Source: an uncultured Tolumonas sp. (lineage in GTDB: Bacteria; Pseudomonadota; Gammaproteobacteria; Enterobacterales; Aeromonadaceae). From it: a DNA stretch of 64,000 bases. Under the pieces are notes generated by a model. It did no database searches. It worked only from the letters and a program-made list of their open reading frames with translations, and was not told the DNA's origin. Where the stretch lies: assembly GCF_963556105.2 (NCBI RefSeq), contig NZ_OY829944.1:1895501-1959500 (forward strand). The letters are read 5' to 3'. Of this stretch, positions 1 through 8,642 are shown in pieces. The translations under genes and the position numbers were made by a program. Within the stretch, counting starts at the first letter, position 1. The number at the start of each line of letters is the position of its first letter.

Positions 1-1622
1 TGCTGGAACTGGGTCAGCCAATGCATGCGTTTGATCTGGCGAAATTGCAGGGCGCAATTCAGGTTCGCCGTGCAACAGCTGGTGAAAAATTGACTCTGTT
101 GGATCAAACCGAAGTTTCTTTACGTGATGATACGCTGATCATTGCCGATGATCGTGGTGCTATCGCGATGGCGGGCATTTTCGGTGGCGCAGAGACGGGT
201 GTTGATGCTGAAACCACGACAGATATCATGCTGGAATGTGCATTCTTCCAACCACTGTCTATCACTGGCCGTGCTCGTGCATATGGCCTGCGCACAGACT
301 CTTCTCATCGTTTTGAACGCGGTGTTGACCCTCAGGTTCAATACAAAGCTCTCGAACGTGCTACCGCCTTGTTGCTGGAGATCTGTGGTGGTGCTTGTGG
401 TCCGGTGATTGATCAGTCTGCTGCTGATGAGTTGCCTGCGACTAAAACAGTAACATTGCGTCGTGAAAAACTGACCAAACTGGTTGGTATCGCATTTGAT
501 GATGCCGAAGTTGTAGACATTCTGACCCGCCTTGGTTTGCAAGTTACGGCTACAGAAAGCGGCTGGGTGACGAATGTTCCAAGCTGGCGCTTTGATATTG
601 CGATCGAAGAAGATTTGGTCGAGGAAATTGCCCGTATTTATGGATACGACAATATTCCTAATATCGCGCCGGAAGCGCGTTTGACTATGTCTGAACATAA
701 AGAAGCGGAACAACCACTGAAACGTCTGCGTGATGTATTAGTTGACCGTGGCTTCCAGGAAGCGATTACCTATAGCTTTATTGATCCTAAGGTATTGTCA
801 CTACTGGAACCATCTGCGGACCCAATTGTTCTGCCTAATCCAATTGCCTCTGACATGGCGGCAATGCGTGTATCTCTGCTGCCTGGTCTGCTGGGTGCAG
901 TAGTGTATAACCAGAATCGTCAACAAACGCGCGTTCGTCTGTTTGAGTCTGGTTTGCGTTTTATTCGTGATACCAGTGCCGAAAATGGTATTCGTCAGGA
1001 AGCAATGCTGGCCGGTGTCATTACTGGTAACGCTGCGGAAGAGAATTGGACGATCCCAAATCGTGCGGTCGATTTCTTTGACCTGAAAGGTGATGTTGAA
1101 GCGTTGCTGGAACTGACCGCGAATACGGATGCGTACCGTTTTGTGCGTTGTGAACACCCTGCTTTGCATCCGGGGCAATCTGCAGCGATAGAATTTAATG
1201 GTAAATCAGTAGGTTACATTGGCGTTGTTCATCCATCGCTGGAGAAAAAACTGGGATTAAAGAGCAAAGCTATTGTATTTGAAGTGGAATTAGCCGCAAT
1301 TCTGCAACGAAATATTCCTGCATTTGCTGAGGTTTCTAAATTCCCGGGCAACCGTCGTGATTTAGCAATTGTGGTCGACCAAACAATTTCTGCAGATGAT
1401 ATCTTACGATTAGCAAGAAAAGTTGGCGGAAATCAGGTAGTTGGCATAAACTTATTTGACACATACCAGGGTACTGGTGTGCCGGATGGCAAAAAGAGTC
1501 TGGCATTCAGTATTGTTCTGCAAAACACAGAACGAACTCTGGAAGATAAGGAGATTGCTGAAACAATGGAACGCGTTGTCGATGCACTCCGAGTAGAGTT
1601 CAATGCTACTTTGAGGGACTAG
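1..1622 (+). CDS. pheT: Phenylalanine--tRNA ligase beta subunit (5' end outside window)
   Basis: Beta subunit of the cytoplasmic (alphabeta)2 phenylalanyl-tRNA synthetase, which charges tRNA-Phe. The frame is already open at the left edge ([12 protein letters not shown] in the first codons, a B3/B4 editing-domain motif), so the gene starts upstream and only about 540 of the usual 795 residues are here. Visible are the B3/B4 region, the B5 DNA-binding-like fold, the catalytic-like core and the C-terminal FDX-ACB anticodon-binding domain ([13 protein letters not shown] near 1340-1380). It ends in TAG only 2 bp before ihfA, the usual pheT-ihfA order of gammaproteobacteria, so the two are probably co-transcribed. 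Confidence 0.97.
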   Translation, partial: LELGQPMHAFDLAKLQGAIQVRRATAGEKLTLLDQTEVSLRDDTLIIADDRGAIAMAGIFGGAETGVDAETTTDIMLECAFFQPLSITGRARAYGLRTDSSHRFERGVDPQVQYKALERATALLLEICGGACGPVIDQSAADELPATKTVTLRREKLTKLVGIAFDDAEVVDILTRLGLQVTATESGWVTNVPSWRFDIAIEEDLVEEIARIYGYDNIPNIAPEARLTMSEHKEAEQPLKRLRDVLVDRGFQEAITYSFIDPKVLSLLEPSADPIVLPNPIASDMAAMRVSLLPGLLGAVVYNQNRQQTRVRLFESGLRFIRDTSAENGIRQEAMLAGVITGNAAEENWTIPNRAVDFFDLKGDVEALLELTANTDAYRFVRCEHPALHPGQSAAIEFNGKSVGYIGVVHPSLEKKLGLKSKAIVFEVELAAILQRNIPAFAEVSKFPGNRRDLAIVVDQTISADDILRLARKVGGNQVVGINLFDTYQGTGVPDGKKSLAFSIVLQNTERTLEDKEIAETMERVVDALRVEFNATLRD

Positions 1623-1624
1623 CT

Positions 1625-1945
1625 ATGGCCTTGACCAAAGCCGATATTGCAGAACATCTTTTTACTGAGTTGGGTATAAGCAAACGTGACTCCAAAGAAC
1701 TGGTAGAAACGTTTTTTGAGGATATCCGACTGGCCCTTGAAACTGGCGAGCAAGTGAAAATATCTGGCTTTGGTAATTTCGAACTCCGGACGAAAAACCA
1801 ACGTCCGGGGCGAAATCCGAAAACAGGCGAAGATATTCCAATCACTGCAAGACGAGTAGTAACCTTCCGTCCTGGACAGAAGCTGAAATCCCGGGTTGAG
1901 CATGCAAGACCTGTGGATGATGATAGTGACGGTGGTGATGAATAA
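1625..1945 (+). CDS. ihfA: Integration host factor subunit alpha
   Basis: Alpha chain of IHF, the DNA-bending nucleoid protein that works as a heterodimer with IhfB. The 106-residue product has the full HU/IHF fold: helical N-terminus ([12 protein letters not shown]), the GFGNFELR strand and the beta-arm with the RNPKTGE turn whose proline intercalates into DNA. At 106 residues it is slightly longer than the usual ~99 because of an acidic tail (DDDSDGGDE). It starts 2 bp after pheT. Its natural terminator now lies 1.3 kb away because an IS110-family element inserted just after its stop codon. Confidence 0.97.
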   Translation: MALTKADIAEHLFTELGISKRDSKELVETFFEDIRLALETGEQVKISGFGNFELRTKNQRPGRNPKTGEDIPITARRVVTFRPGQKLKSRVEHARPVDDDSDGGDE

Positions 1946-1954
1946 ATAAAATGT

Positions 1955-2164
1955 ATGGTCCGCCCCGTTATTGCAAGAACAAACTTCAATGACGGGATTG
2001 GTCTGCGCTAATGTATTCGGAGTCTCTGTTGGGAGGCTCTCGCTTCCCGCTCCACGATGAGTTCCGCGCCGGAATATCCTCAAAAAAGCCCAAAGCATTT
2101 TCTGCTGTTTTTATTGTCAGGTTCTATTCCGGTGGTTCTACCGTTTTCGTCATCTTCTCTTTGC
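1955..2164 (-). ncRNA. Candidate bridge (seek) RNA region of the IS110 element
   Basis: The 210 bases between the transposase stop and the left inverted repeat contain no credible gene. In IS1111-type elements the non-coding end downstream of the transposase encodes the guide RNA that pairs with target and donor DNA. Location and length fit that role; no loop pairing was worked out, so this is inference from family knowledge. Confidence 0.35.
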
Positions 2165-3196
2165 TCATGCAAACTCGGATTGCAGTTTCTCTGCATTAAA
2201 CGCTTCTTTGTACCTCAATACCGCCCAGACTATCCGGGCCAGTTTATTCGCTAACGCCACACACACTACATTGAACGGCTTACTGGCTCGTAGTTGCACT
2301 AACCAGTCCCCAAATATCGACCCCGTCTTTTCCGGCCTGGCTAAAATCGCCCTCGCTCCATGAATGAACAGCGTTCTCAGATGTTTATTCCCTCGTTTGC
2401 TTATTCCGAGTAAACGCGGTTTTCCTCCCGTCGAATGCTGATGGGGAACCAGCCCCAGCCATGCGGCCAGATTGCGTCCATTCTTAAATTGTTTCACACT
2501 CCCTAATTCCGCCATACATTGACTGGCCGTCAGTACACCAACTCCAGGGATCTCATGCAATAATTGCCCTTCATCGCTCTGCGCAACATGGCGCGTAAGT
2601 TTGTCATCCTGCACTTTGATTTGTTCATTCAGATATTTGTAATACTCATGCAATGCCGTTAATTCGATGTTTAATGCTGACGGCAGTTCGGGTGCATTCG
2701 CTGTCAGCTAGGTGAATAACTGTTTCATCGTCCCATGTCCCTGCGGCAGACTGACACCAAACTCGAGTAATAAAGCACCAATCCTGCACATGCATGCAGT
2801 TCGGTCTTTGATATATCCCTGCCGAACACGATAAACAGCGGTGATGAGTTGCGCATCCTCTGATTTGACTTCAACAAATCGCATGGACGGCCGTTGCGAT
2901 GCTTCAGCAATGGCATCAGCATCAATGAAATCATTTTTATTGCCTTTGACATAAGGCCGTACATATTGAGGGGGAAGCAGTTTCACTGAATGACCGAGCT
3001 TAAGACTCAATCGTCCCAACCAATGAGCACCTCCGCAGGCTTCAAAGGCGATGGTGGTGAGCGGGGTGTCATAGATAAATTGGATCAACTGTTTGCGGGA
3101 AAGTTTTTTTCGAAAAAGGGTGTTGCCTTTGCGATCGTGTGCAACTAAATGGAAATTAGATTTGCCTAAATCGATACCAATGACTTGAATAGACAT
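2165..3196 (-). pseudogene. IS110-family transposase interrupted by an in-frame amber codon
   Basis: A 343-codon reading frame for a DEDD (RuvC-like) plus serine transposase. The N-terminal part (codons 1-162) has the acidic residues D9, E52, D89 and D92 (GIDLGKSN, EACGG, KNDFIDADAI). The C-terminal part carries the IS116/IS110/IS902 domain, with IPGVG and the HSTGGK serine motif. Codon 163 is TAG (2708-2710 on the reverse strand), and the frame stays open on both sides, so this is one gene broken by a single nonsense change, perhaps TGG to TAG. An ATG near 2653 could restart the C-terminal half, but neither half should be active alone. Confidence 0.8.
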
Positions 3197-3205
3197 GATG
3201 GTTCA

Positions 3206-3251
3206 CCTCCGTTACCTAACTCATTCTCAGCTTAGTCGCTGAGAACGGAGG
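3206..3251 (-). promoter_or_regulatory. Hairpin that can sequester the transposase ribosome-binding site
   Basis: On the minus strand CCTCCGTT (from the IS end, plus 3244-3251) can pair with AACGGAGG (plus 3206-3213), the Shine-Dalgarno region of the transposase gene. The outer bases GATGGT (3197-3202) and ACCATC (3255-3260) extend the pairing, and a nested hairpin lies between the arms. Read-through transcripts from outside would hide the ribosome-binding site, a known way in which IS elements limit transposase expression. Confidence 0.5.
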
Positions 3252-3265
3252 CGGACCATCTAATT

Positions 3266-3293
3266 AAGGCCAGTCTCAGACTGGCCTTTTTAT
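3266..3293 (+). terminator. Rho-independent terminator, displaced from ihfA
   Basis: A GGCCAGT / ACTGGCC stem with a short loop followed by a T run. It lies directly outside the right IS end and is most simply the original ihfA terminator. It may also act for batD on the opposite strand, where the T tract is weaker. Confidence 0.8.
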
Positions 3294-3320
3294 TGTTTAA
3301 TGTTTGAATTTAGCGCGTAA

Positions 3321-4913
3321 TCAACAGCTAAATTCGTCAAATTTATCAGTAGCCGATTTTGGTGCTGGTTTAACTATAGATATATGAGCTAATTGACGAA
3401 GTAATTTTCTGCCGTTCCATTCTTTTGTTGCCACACTAAAGCAAGCCATCTGTAATTCATCCAGTTCAGCTTTCACCTGAGTATAAAAAGGTAATTGTTC
3501 AAGGCAAGTGAAGGGTTGAGCACAACGTTGCGATGCCCAGACTAATAACGCCTGATAAGCTAAAAGCGGATCATTTGTCAGGCAGCAACGTTTGAGCGTT
3601 TTCCATAATTGATAGCGTTCATAACGCATACGAAGCGCTTTTCTGTAATACCAGAGAATTGCCAGAATGGGCGTCAGTAGTGCAATTATGCCTCCTGCAA
3701 TAAAGAGTATCTTTGGCAATAAAATGCGCCACATCTCTACATTTGATGATGTTTTTATTGTTGCCGCAGAACTTGCTACAGGCTTCGTATTAGTTGCAAT
3801 GATAGATGCCATAAATTTACGTTCATCCAGCGATGCAATTTGTGGTCGATCACTAATCGTATTCCACCAATTCAAACTTATTGCCGGTATCACGAAAGTA
3901 ATATTTTTTTCTGGAACAAAAACCTGCTTAATGGTTTTTTTGCTGATCAGCATACCATTTTGGTACTGCTGTTCATTTTTCTCGCTATCACGGTACACCT
4001 TTACATCAGTAATAGCAGGAGTTGGTATATCCGGGAGTTGCTCAGAAACATTATTAATTCCTGTCAGCGTGATAGTCCGGGTTAATGGCTGACCGGTTTT
4101 GGCATAGCTCGTTTGCGGCTCCCATCTATCTTCAATGGTAATGCCTGCGCTTGGTAACCACTCGTTTTTTGTCCCATGAAAAGAAGAGGGCATCGATTTA
4201 ATTTCGATAATGTGTTCATCTGAAATCTGTTTATTATCGGAAGCCAGTGTGGCACCAGGCAGTGTTAATGTGCCTGTTTTTTCTGGAATAACGATGTAGT
4301 TATATGCCAGAGTTTCCTGATAGTGATCTGCAAATATTTCTTTATCTTCAACGGGATCTCCCACCGGTATAATCTTTAATCCCTCTATTTGCGGAATAAC
4401 AGGCGGTCTATTTTCCGGATCAGCTCTTTTAGCCATGGTTACTGTGTAAGTGAGCAATTCATCTTTGTATGCACTTTCAGCGCTGATCTGGCTTTCTAAT
4501 AAATGAACAGGTTGTGGTGCTTCTGTTTGTTCTTGTGATGATTGCTCCGTATTTGCAATCTGATTTGAATTGGCGTCATTGACTGTAATAGCAATAGGTT
4601 GAGATTCGCCATCAGCGATCTTTAATGCCGGAATCGTAATTTCGCCAGCAGATACAGGTTGTAAAGGAATGGTCCAACTGGTTTTTGTTGTGGATGAGTG
4701 CGTAATTTGCAAATTACCAATGATGAAATCTTTAAATAGCGGTCGGATATCAAGCGCATCATCATTGAGATTTGCATCCGCAGTTAGCGTATATGTAAGG
4801 CTGTCGCCCAGAGATAAAGTCTGTACATCGACATTACCGGTGATTTGAACCGCTAAGGCTGATGAACACCACAGAACGGCTAAGCTATATAAAGAGTAGC
4901 GAGATAATTTCAC
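3321..4913 (-). CDS. batD: BatD-like oxygen-tolerance family protein
   Basis: A 530-residue envelope protein, last gene of the moxR/bat operon. It has an N-terminal signal peptide (ending near ALA-VQI), a long periplasmic part made of beta-rich BatD repeats, one transmembrane helix near residue 400 (ILFIAGGIIALLTPILAILW) and a cytoplasmic tail of about 100 residues. BatD-type proteins accompany MoxR ATPases and VWA proteins, but their biochemical role is unknown. The start is GTG at 4913, followed directly by the signal peptide (KLSRYSLYSLAVLW) and preceded by a weak AGGT. It lies 9 bp downstream of the VWA-TPR gene. Confidence 0.85.
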   Translation of the reverse strand: MKLSRYSLYSLAVLWCSSALAVQITGNVDVQTLSLGDSLTYTLTADANLNDDALDIRPLFKDFIIGNLQITHSSTTKTSWTIPLQPVSAGEITIPALKIADGESQPIAITVNDANSNQIANTEQSSQEQTEAPQPVHLLESQISAESAYKDELLTYTVTMAKRADPENRPPVIPQIEGLKIIPVGDPVEDKEIFADHYQETLAYNYIVIPEKTGTLTLPGATLASDNKQISDEHIIEIKSMPSSFHGTKNEWLPSAGITIEDRWEPQTSYAKTGQPLTRTITLTGINNVSEQLPDIPTPAITDVKVYRDSEKNEQQYQNGMLISKKTIKQVFVPEKNITFVIPAISLNWWNTISDRPQIASLDERKFMASIIATNTKPVASSAATIKTSSNVEMWRILLPKILFIAGGIIALLTPILAILWYYRKALRMRYERYQLWKTLKRCCLTNDPLLAYQALLVWASQRCAQPFTCLEQLPFYTQVKAELDELQMACFSVATKEWNGRKLLRQLAHISIVKPAPKSATDKFDEFSC

Positions 4914-4922
4914 AGTAATAAC

Positions 4923-6371
4923 CTAGTCAGACTTGTTCTTTTGTTGTAGTTGTAATCTTTTTTGCATGAGATCGCCAGGTTCTTCCGGTAAGGCTTTCAA
5001 AAAACTAAGTGCTTTCTCAATGTTTTCTGATTTATTCTGTAATGCAGTAATCGCTTCATCTTCTTTATTTTCGGGTATTTGCGTTTTAAGCCAAGCTTCA
5101 AGAATATTTTTATTGTCTTTCGCTTCTTTCAGGTTTGGGTTGAGTTGTAATGCTTGGCTATAAGCCAAAATCGCTTCTTTTATCTTGCCTATATGAGCTA
5201 ATGCATTACCTCGATTATAATTCGATACATCAGTGTTTATTTTTTCATAAAAAATAATAGCAGTATCGAATTTCCCCATACGATACATAGCATTTCCTTT
5301 CCAAAGAAAATCATGGAAACTGTCGGCTGCTTGTTGGTATTTGCCTTTCTCATACAAGTCTAAAGCAGTATCTTTAGCAAAAGAATAATGAGGCGTTGAA
5401 ATTAAAAACAAGACACAGAGGATATATCCTCGTCGAAATAATAGGCACATAAATAGTAATGGGATAACTACGAAATATCCTAATTCATTATAAATGACGA
5501 TTTCATTTTGTGATTTTTGAGATTTTTTTTCTGTGTTAATGATGGCGTATTTATCGAAACTATTTATGTCTACTATATTTCCATGCAACTTTTCGGCGGC
5601 TTCTTTTAATACGGTCAAGGGTGTTTTCGCGACAATTAATTGTCCTGCAGGTGTACGTAATAATCCGCCTTCAGGCAATGGAACGACAGAGCCTGTTGGG
5701 GTGCCAACGAATACAATATCTATTGGCCAGCTAAAATTTTTCATGCTGGTGACAATTTTTTCAGATTGCAATACGGTCAGCTGATCTGTCACCAGTAAAA
5801 TTCTGACTTGGCTGTTTGGTTTCAATTGGGTTATAAGAGAGTTAGCAAGCTTTACCGCATCTGGCACATTAGAACCCGATTTTGGCATAACTTCAGGGTT
5901 AAGTGCGTTAATAAAATGAATCAATGTTGTATGGTCGTCGGTAAATGGTGAAATGATATGTGTCGTACCCGCAAAAGCTATCAATGCTGTATTAGTCGTT
6001 TTGTCTTTTTCCAGAAATGCGATCAGTTTTTGTTTGGTTAGTGCTAATCGTGATGGTTTTAGATCATCAGCATGCATGGTTTTATCCATACCAAGCAAAA
6101 TGACAGTATTCATATTTGATTTTGTTAACACTGTTTTTTGCGGTGTTGCTGGGCCCGCAAGTGCAATAACAATCAAACAAGCGAATAAAAACAGAACTAA
6201 AGAAATATTTATTTTAGATTTATGTGGTTCACTTTTTATCATTACAGCAAGTAAATGAGCTGAAATATAGCTTTGCTGTTTTATTTTTCGAGTGGATGAG
6301 AAATAAAACATAACAAATAGCGGGAGGAAAAGGATAAAAAAATAAGGTCTCAGGAAGATAATGTCAGTCAT
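4923..6371 (-). CDS. batB: VWA and TPR domain membrane protein (BatB/BatC fusion)
   Basis: A 482-residue protein joining what are BatB and BatC in other bacteria. Two N-terminal membrane helices (about 8-24 and 55-72) lead into a von Willebrand A domain (about 88-275), a third helix near 300-320, then TPR repeats (about 330-430, including YNRGNALAHIGKIKEAILAY). The metal-binding MIDAS is degenerate: where BatA has DVSYS this protein reads GMDKT, so the first Asp and both Ser positions are changed. It overlaps the preceding batA gene by 8 bp. It probably acts as a membrane-anchored scaffold; the substrate is unknown. Confidence 0.85.
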   Translation of the reverse strand: MTDIIFLRPYFFILFLPLFVMFYFSSTRKIKQQSYISAHLLAVMIKSEPHKSKINISLVLFLFACLIVIALAGPATPQKTVLTKSNMNTVILLGMDKTMHADDLKPSRLALTKQKLIAFLEKDKTTNTALIAFAGTTHIISPFTDDHTTLIHFINALNPEVMPKSGSNVPDAVKLANSLITQLKPNSQVRILLVTDQLTVLQSEKIVTSMKNFSWPIDIVFVGTPTGSVVPLPEGGLLRTPAGQLIVAKTPLTVLKEAAEKLHGNIVDINSFDKYAIINTEKKSQKSQNEIVIYNELGYFVVIPLLFMCLLFRRGYILCVLFLISTPHYSFAKDTALDLYEKGKYQQAADSFHDFLWKGNAMYRMGKFDTAIIFYEKINTDVSNYNRGNALAHIGKIKEAILAYSQALQLNPNLKEAKDNKNILEAWLKTQIPENKEDEAITALQNKSENIEKALSFLKALPEEPGDLMQKRLQLQQKNKSD

Positions 6372-7308
6372 TTCTTAATACCCAGAGCAACATCGCGATG
6401 ACTAGTAAAAGGCAGGAGAGTGGCCACATCAGTAATTCTATGTATGGTTGATAAGTAACTGTTTTTAAAGATAATGGCTCAATAAGGTTAATCTGTTGAT
6501 ATATTTCTGACAGATCTTGTTCACTGCGAGCCCTGAAATACTGCCCACCTGTTATTTGTGCAATTTGTTCCAGCGTTGTTTCATCTAAGTCACTTTGGCT
6601 TTCTGTTTCTGTTGGGTCAGCGCCGATACCTACGGTATAAATTTTTAATCCACTGGCTTTAGCTAAACCAGCAGCATCAATAGGCGAGATAGTATTAACG
6701 GTGTCACGTCCATCACTAAGTAAAATTAATGTCTTACTTTTGAATGGCTCATGCAAAGTTCTTTTCACTGCAAGAGTAATGGCTTCCCCTATAGCAGTGA
6801 ATTTGCCTGCAAGACCCACATTTACCTCATCGAGCAATTGTCCGGTCGCTTGCAGATCTTGAGTGAATGGGATCATCAGGTAAGCATGATCTGCAAACAA
6901 GATAACACCAACTCGATCTCCTTGACGTTGTTTTACAAACGATTGTAAATACGATTTCACCATATCCAACCGCCCAATCGATTGGCCATTTAATGTCATA
7001 TCTTTGATTTGCATGCTGTATGACACATCAACCGCCAGCAATAAATCTCGAGATGGCGATGTTTGCACAACCGGGGTATCCAGCCATTGTGGGCGCGTCA
7101 GCGTCAATATTAATAAACACCAACTAATAATTAATAATGTTTGTGCAAAGCGATGGCGTGTTGTATTTCCCACAACATTATTTGCAAGAAAAGGTAATGT
7201 GGGTGCATTAATAATAATATGCTGATTTTTCTTTGCTTTAACGAACCAAAAAGCCAGTAAGGGTAGGGGTAATACACAGGCAAACCATGGCCAGGCAAAA
7301 CTAATCAT
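6364..7308 (-). CDS. batA: VWA domain membrane protein (BatA-like)
   Basis: A 314-residue protein with two N-terminal membrane segments (about 8-23 and 55-71), a von Willebrand A domain with an intact MIDAS (D94-x-S96-x-S98, then LLSDGRDTVN), and a C-terminal membrane helix near 290-310. Such proteins bind divalent metal through the MIDAS and partner with MoxR AAA+ ATPases in envelope or complex assembly. Its ATG overlaps the stop of the DUF4381 gene (ATGA), indicating translational coupling. The exact substrate cannot be read from the sequence. Confidence 0.9.
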   Translation of the reverse strand: MISFAWPWFACVLPLPLLAFWFVKAKKNQHIIINAPTLPFLANNVVGNTTRHRFAQTLLIISWCLLILTLTRPQWLDTPVVQTSPSRDLLLAVDVSYSMQIKDMTLNGQSIGRLDMVKSYLQSFVKQRQGDRVGVILFADHAYLMIPFTQDLQATGQLLDEVNVGLAGKFTAIGEAITLAVKRTLHEPFKSKTLILLSDGRDTVNTISPIDAAGLAKASGLKIYTVGIGADPTETESQSDLDETTLEQIAQITGGQYFRARSEQDLSEIYQQINLIEPLSLKTVTYQPYIELLMWPLSCLLLVIAMLLWVLRND

Positions 7309-7763
7309 AACGGTCTCCGGTTGCGCACATGTCTAAACCAACGCTTGCATTCGCGAATAATAGCTTTTTTCTCTTGGTTCGAAAGAGAGGAATTGGAGTA
7401 AGACCAATTTTCCCACTTTTCGGAGAAACGTGAAAATTGGCAAGATGAGTTTTTATCAAGGAATTTGAGCCATTCAATTGTGTGTAAACCAGCAAATTGC
7501 TCTCGAACCCAAAAATGGCTGGCGATTTTTTTTAGTAATAAATTGATGGCCGGAACACAGTTATCCGGGTGTTTTTTGATAATTACACGTAGTTCTCGTT
7601 TTAGCCGCCAATAAAATTTATAACGAGGCCACAATCTATAAAAGAGAATAAGAAACAATATTGTGCACAGCGTAGCCGAAATTAGAACAATGTTTTGGTT
7701 GTCGAGCTCATTCAATTGTGGCCCAGGCAAAATATCATGCAGTTGTTCAAGTGGTGCTGTCAT
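7305..7763 (-). CDS. DUF4381 domain membrane protein
   Basis: A 152-residue protein with one membrane helix (about 25-42, NIVLISATLCTILFLILFYR) and a basic cytoplasmic tail containing the WVREQFAGLHTIEWLKFLD pattern typical of DUF4381. Genes of this family sit between DUF58 and BatA genes in proteobacterial moxR operons, exactly as here. The start ATG directly abuts the upstream TAA and the stop overlaps the batA start. Molecular function is not known. Confidence 0.85.
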   Translation of the reverse strand: MTAPLEQLHDILPGPQLNELDNQNIVLISATLCTILFLILFYRLWPRYKFYWRLKRELRVIIKKHPDNCVPAINLLLKKIASHFWVREQFAGLHTIEWLKFLDKNSSCQFSRFSEKWENWSYSNSSLSNQEKKAIIRECKRWFRHVRNRRPL

Positions 7764-8642
7764 TTATAATTGTTCTGCTAATGGTTTTGATGCATCAAAA
7801 GTTAATAATTGTTTAGAATAGCTACACAACTTTCTTTCTAATTCAAATTGGCGAAATCCAGCAATTTTGGCGTAATGATGTTTAAACTCATCATTGGCTA
7901 ATAAAAAACCCATATTTTCAGCGTTTTCGACACCTAAAATACCATCACCTTCAATTTGTCGTTCTAATGCATCATAAACTTGGATTAAGTTCACTTCGTG
8001 TCGTTTGCGTAAAAAACGGATCATTAAAAATGATTTATGAGACAAACGATAGAAGTCACTGATCACCACCAGTCTGGCCCCTGGTCTAAGCATATTACCC
8101 AAAGTAGTCAGGCTACTGGTCATTTCCACAGAAATAGACGGTTGGTGGAGACCGGTGTTGTAGCTATCGACAATTTGTTTCAACCACAGTAAAACACCTT
8201 TGCGATGGCTAATAGGAGACTGAACGAATGTTTGTTCTCCACACAAAATCAATCCGCCAATTTTGTCGCCATTTTTCAGTGCATGCCATGCAACGGCAGC
8301 AGCGACTAATGATGCTAAACGGGATTTAAGTTGGCCGCGTGAACCAAAATACATCTCTTTAGAGAGATCCAGCAGTATATATACGGAACGATCACGTTCT
8401 TCGCGGTATAACTTGGTGTGCGGTTTTCCCGTTCGGGCGGTAATTTTCCAGTCCATATTGCGTACATCGTCACCGATCATATACGGACGAACCTCGGCGA
8501 ATTCCATACCGCGTCCTTTTTTACGGGAAAGATGAACACCAGTTCGCCAACCATCGGAAAGCTGCGCTGCAATACGGCTTCCACTTACTGACGCTGCTAA
8601 TAAGTCATCCAGTGTAAGTGTTACGCCGTCATTTAATTTCAT
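7764..8642 (-). CDS. DUF58 domain-containing protein
   Basis: A 292-residue cytoplasmic protein of the DUF58 family (VWA-like), the usual partner encoded after moxR. The family signature GRGMEFAEVRPYMIGDDVRNMDW lies near residues 50-70 and a degenerate VWA core follows (YILLDLSKEMYFGSRG). The frame stays open upstream to 8753, but ATG at 8642 overlaps the moxR stop as ATGA and matches the family N-terminus (MKLNDGVTLTLDDLL), so that start is chosen. Confidence 0.9.
   Translation of the reverse strand: MKLNDGVTLTLDDLLAASVSGSRIAAQLSDGWRTGVHLSRKKGRGMEFAEVRPYMIGDDVRNMDWKITARTGKPHTKLYREERDRSVYILLDLSKEMYFGSRGQLKSRLASLVAAAVAWHALKNGDKIGGLILCGEQTFVQSPISHRKGVLLWLKQIVDSYNTGLHQPSISVEMTSSLTTLGNMLRPGARLVVISDFYRLSHKSFLMIRFLRKRHEVNLIQVYDALERQIEGDGILGVENAENMGFLLANDEFKHHYAKIAGFRQFELERKLCSYSKQLLTFDASKPLAEQL

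Larger units (their letters stand above)
1955..3259 (-). mobile_element. IS110-family (IS1111-type) insertion sequence
   Basis: An element of about 1.3 kb carrying one DEDD transposase gene on minus. Its ends are near-perfect inverted repeats: ATGGTCCGCC followed by CCGTT at 1955-1969, and AACGGAGGCGGACCAT at 3244-3259, differing by one inserted base. The presence of inverted repeats and a long non-coding stretch downstream of the transposase fit the IS1111 subgroup; in that group the repeats can be subterminal, so the true ends may lie a few bases outside. No target duplication is evident. The insertion lies between the ihfA stop codon and the ihfA terminator. Confidence 0.85.

Noticed and set aside
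2165..2653. Separate gene for the C-terminal half of the IS110 transposase
   Set aside because: It is in the same frame as the N-terminal half and separated only by one TAG and an open linker, so it is one broken gene.
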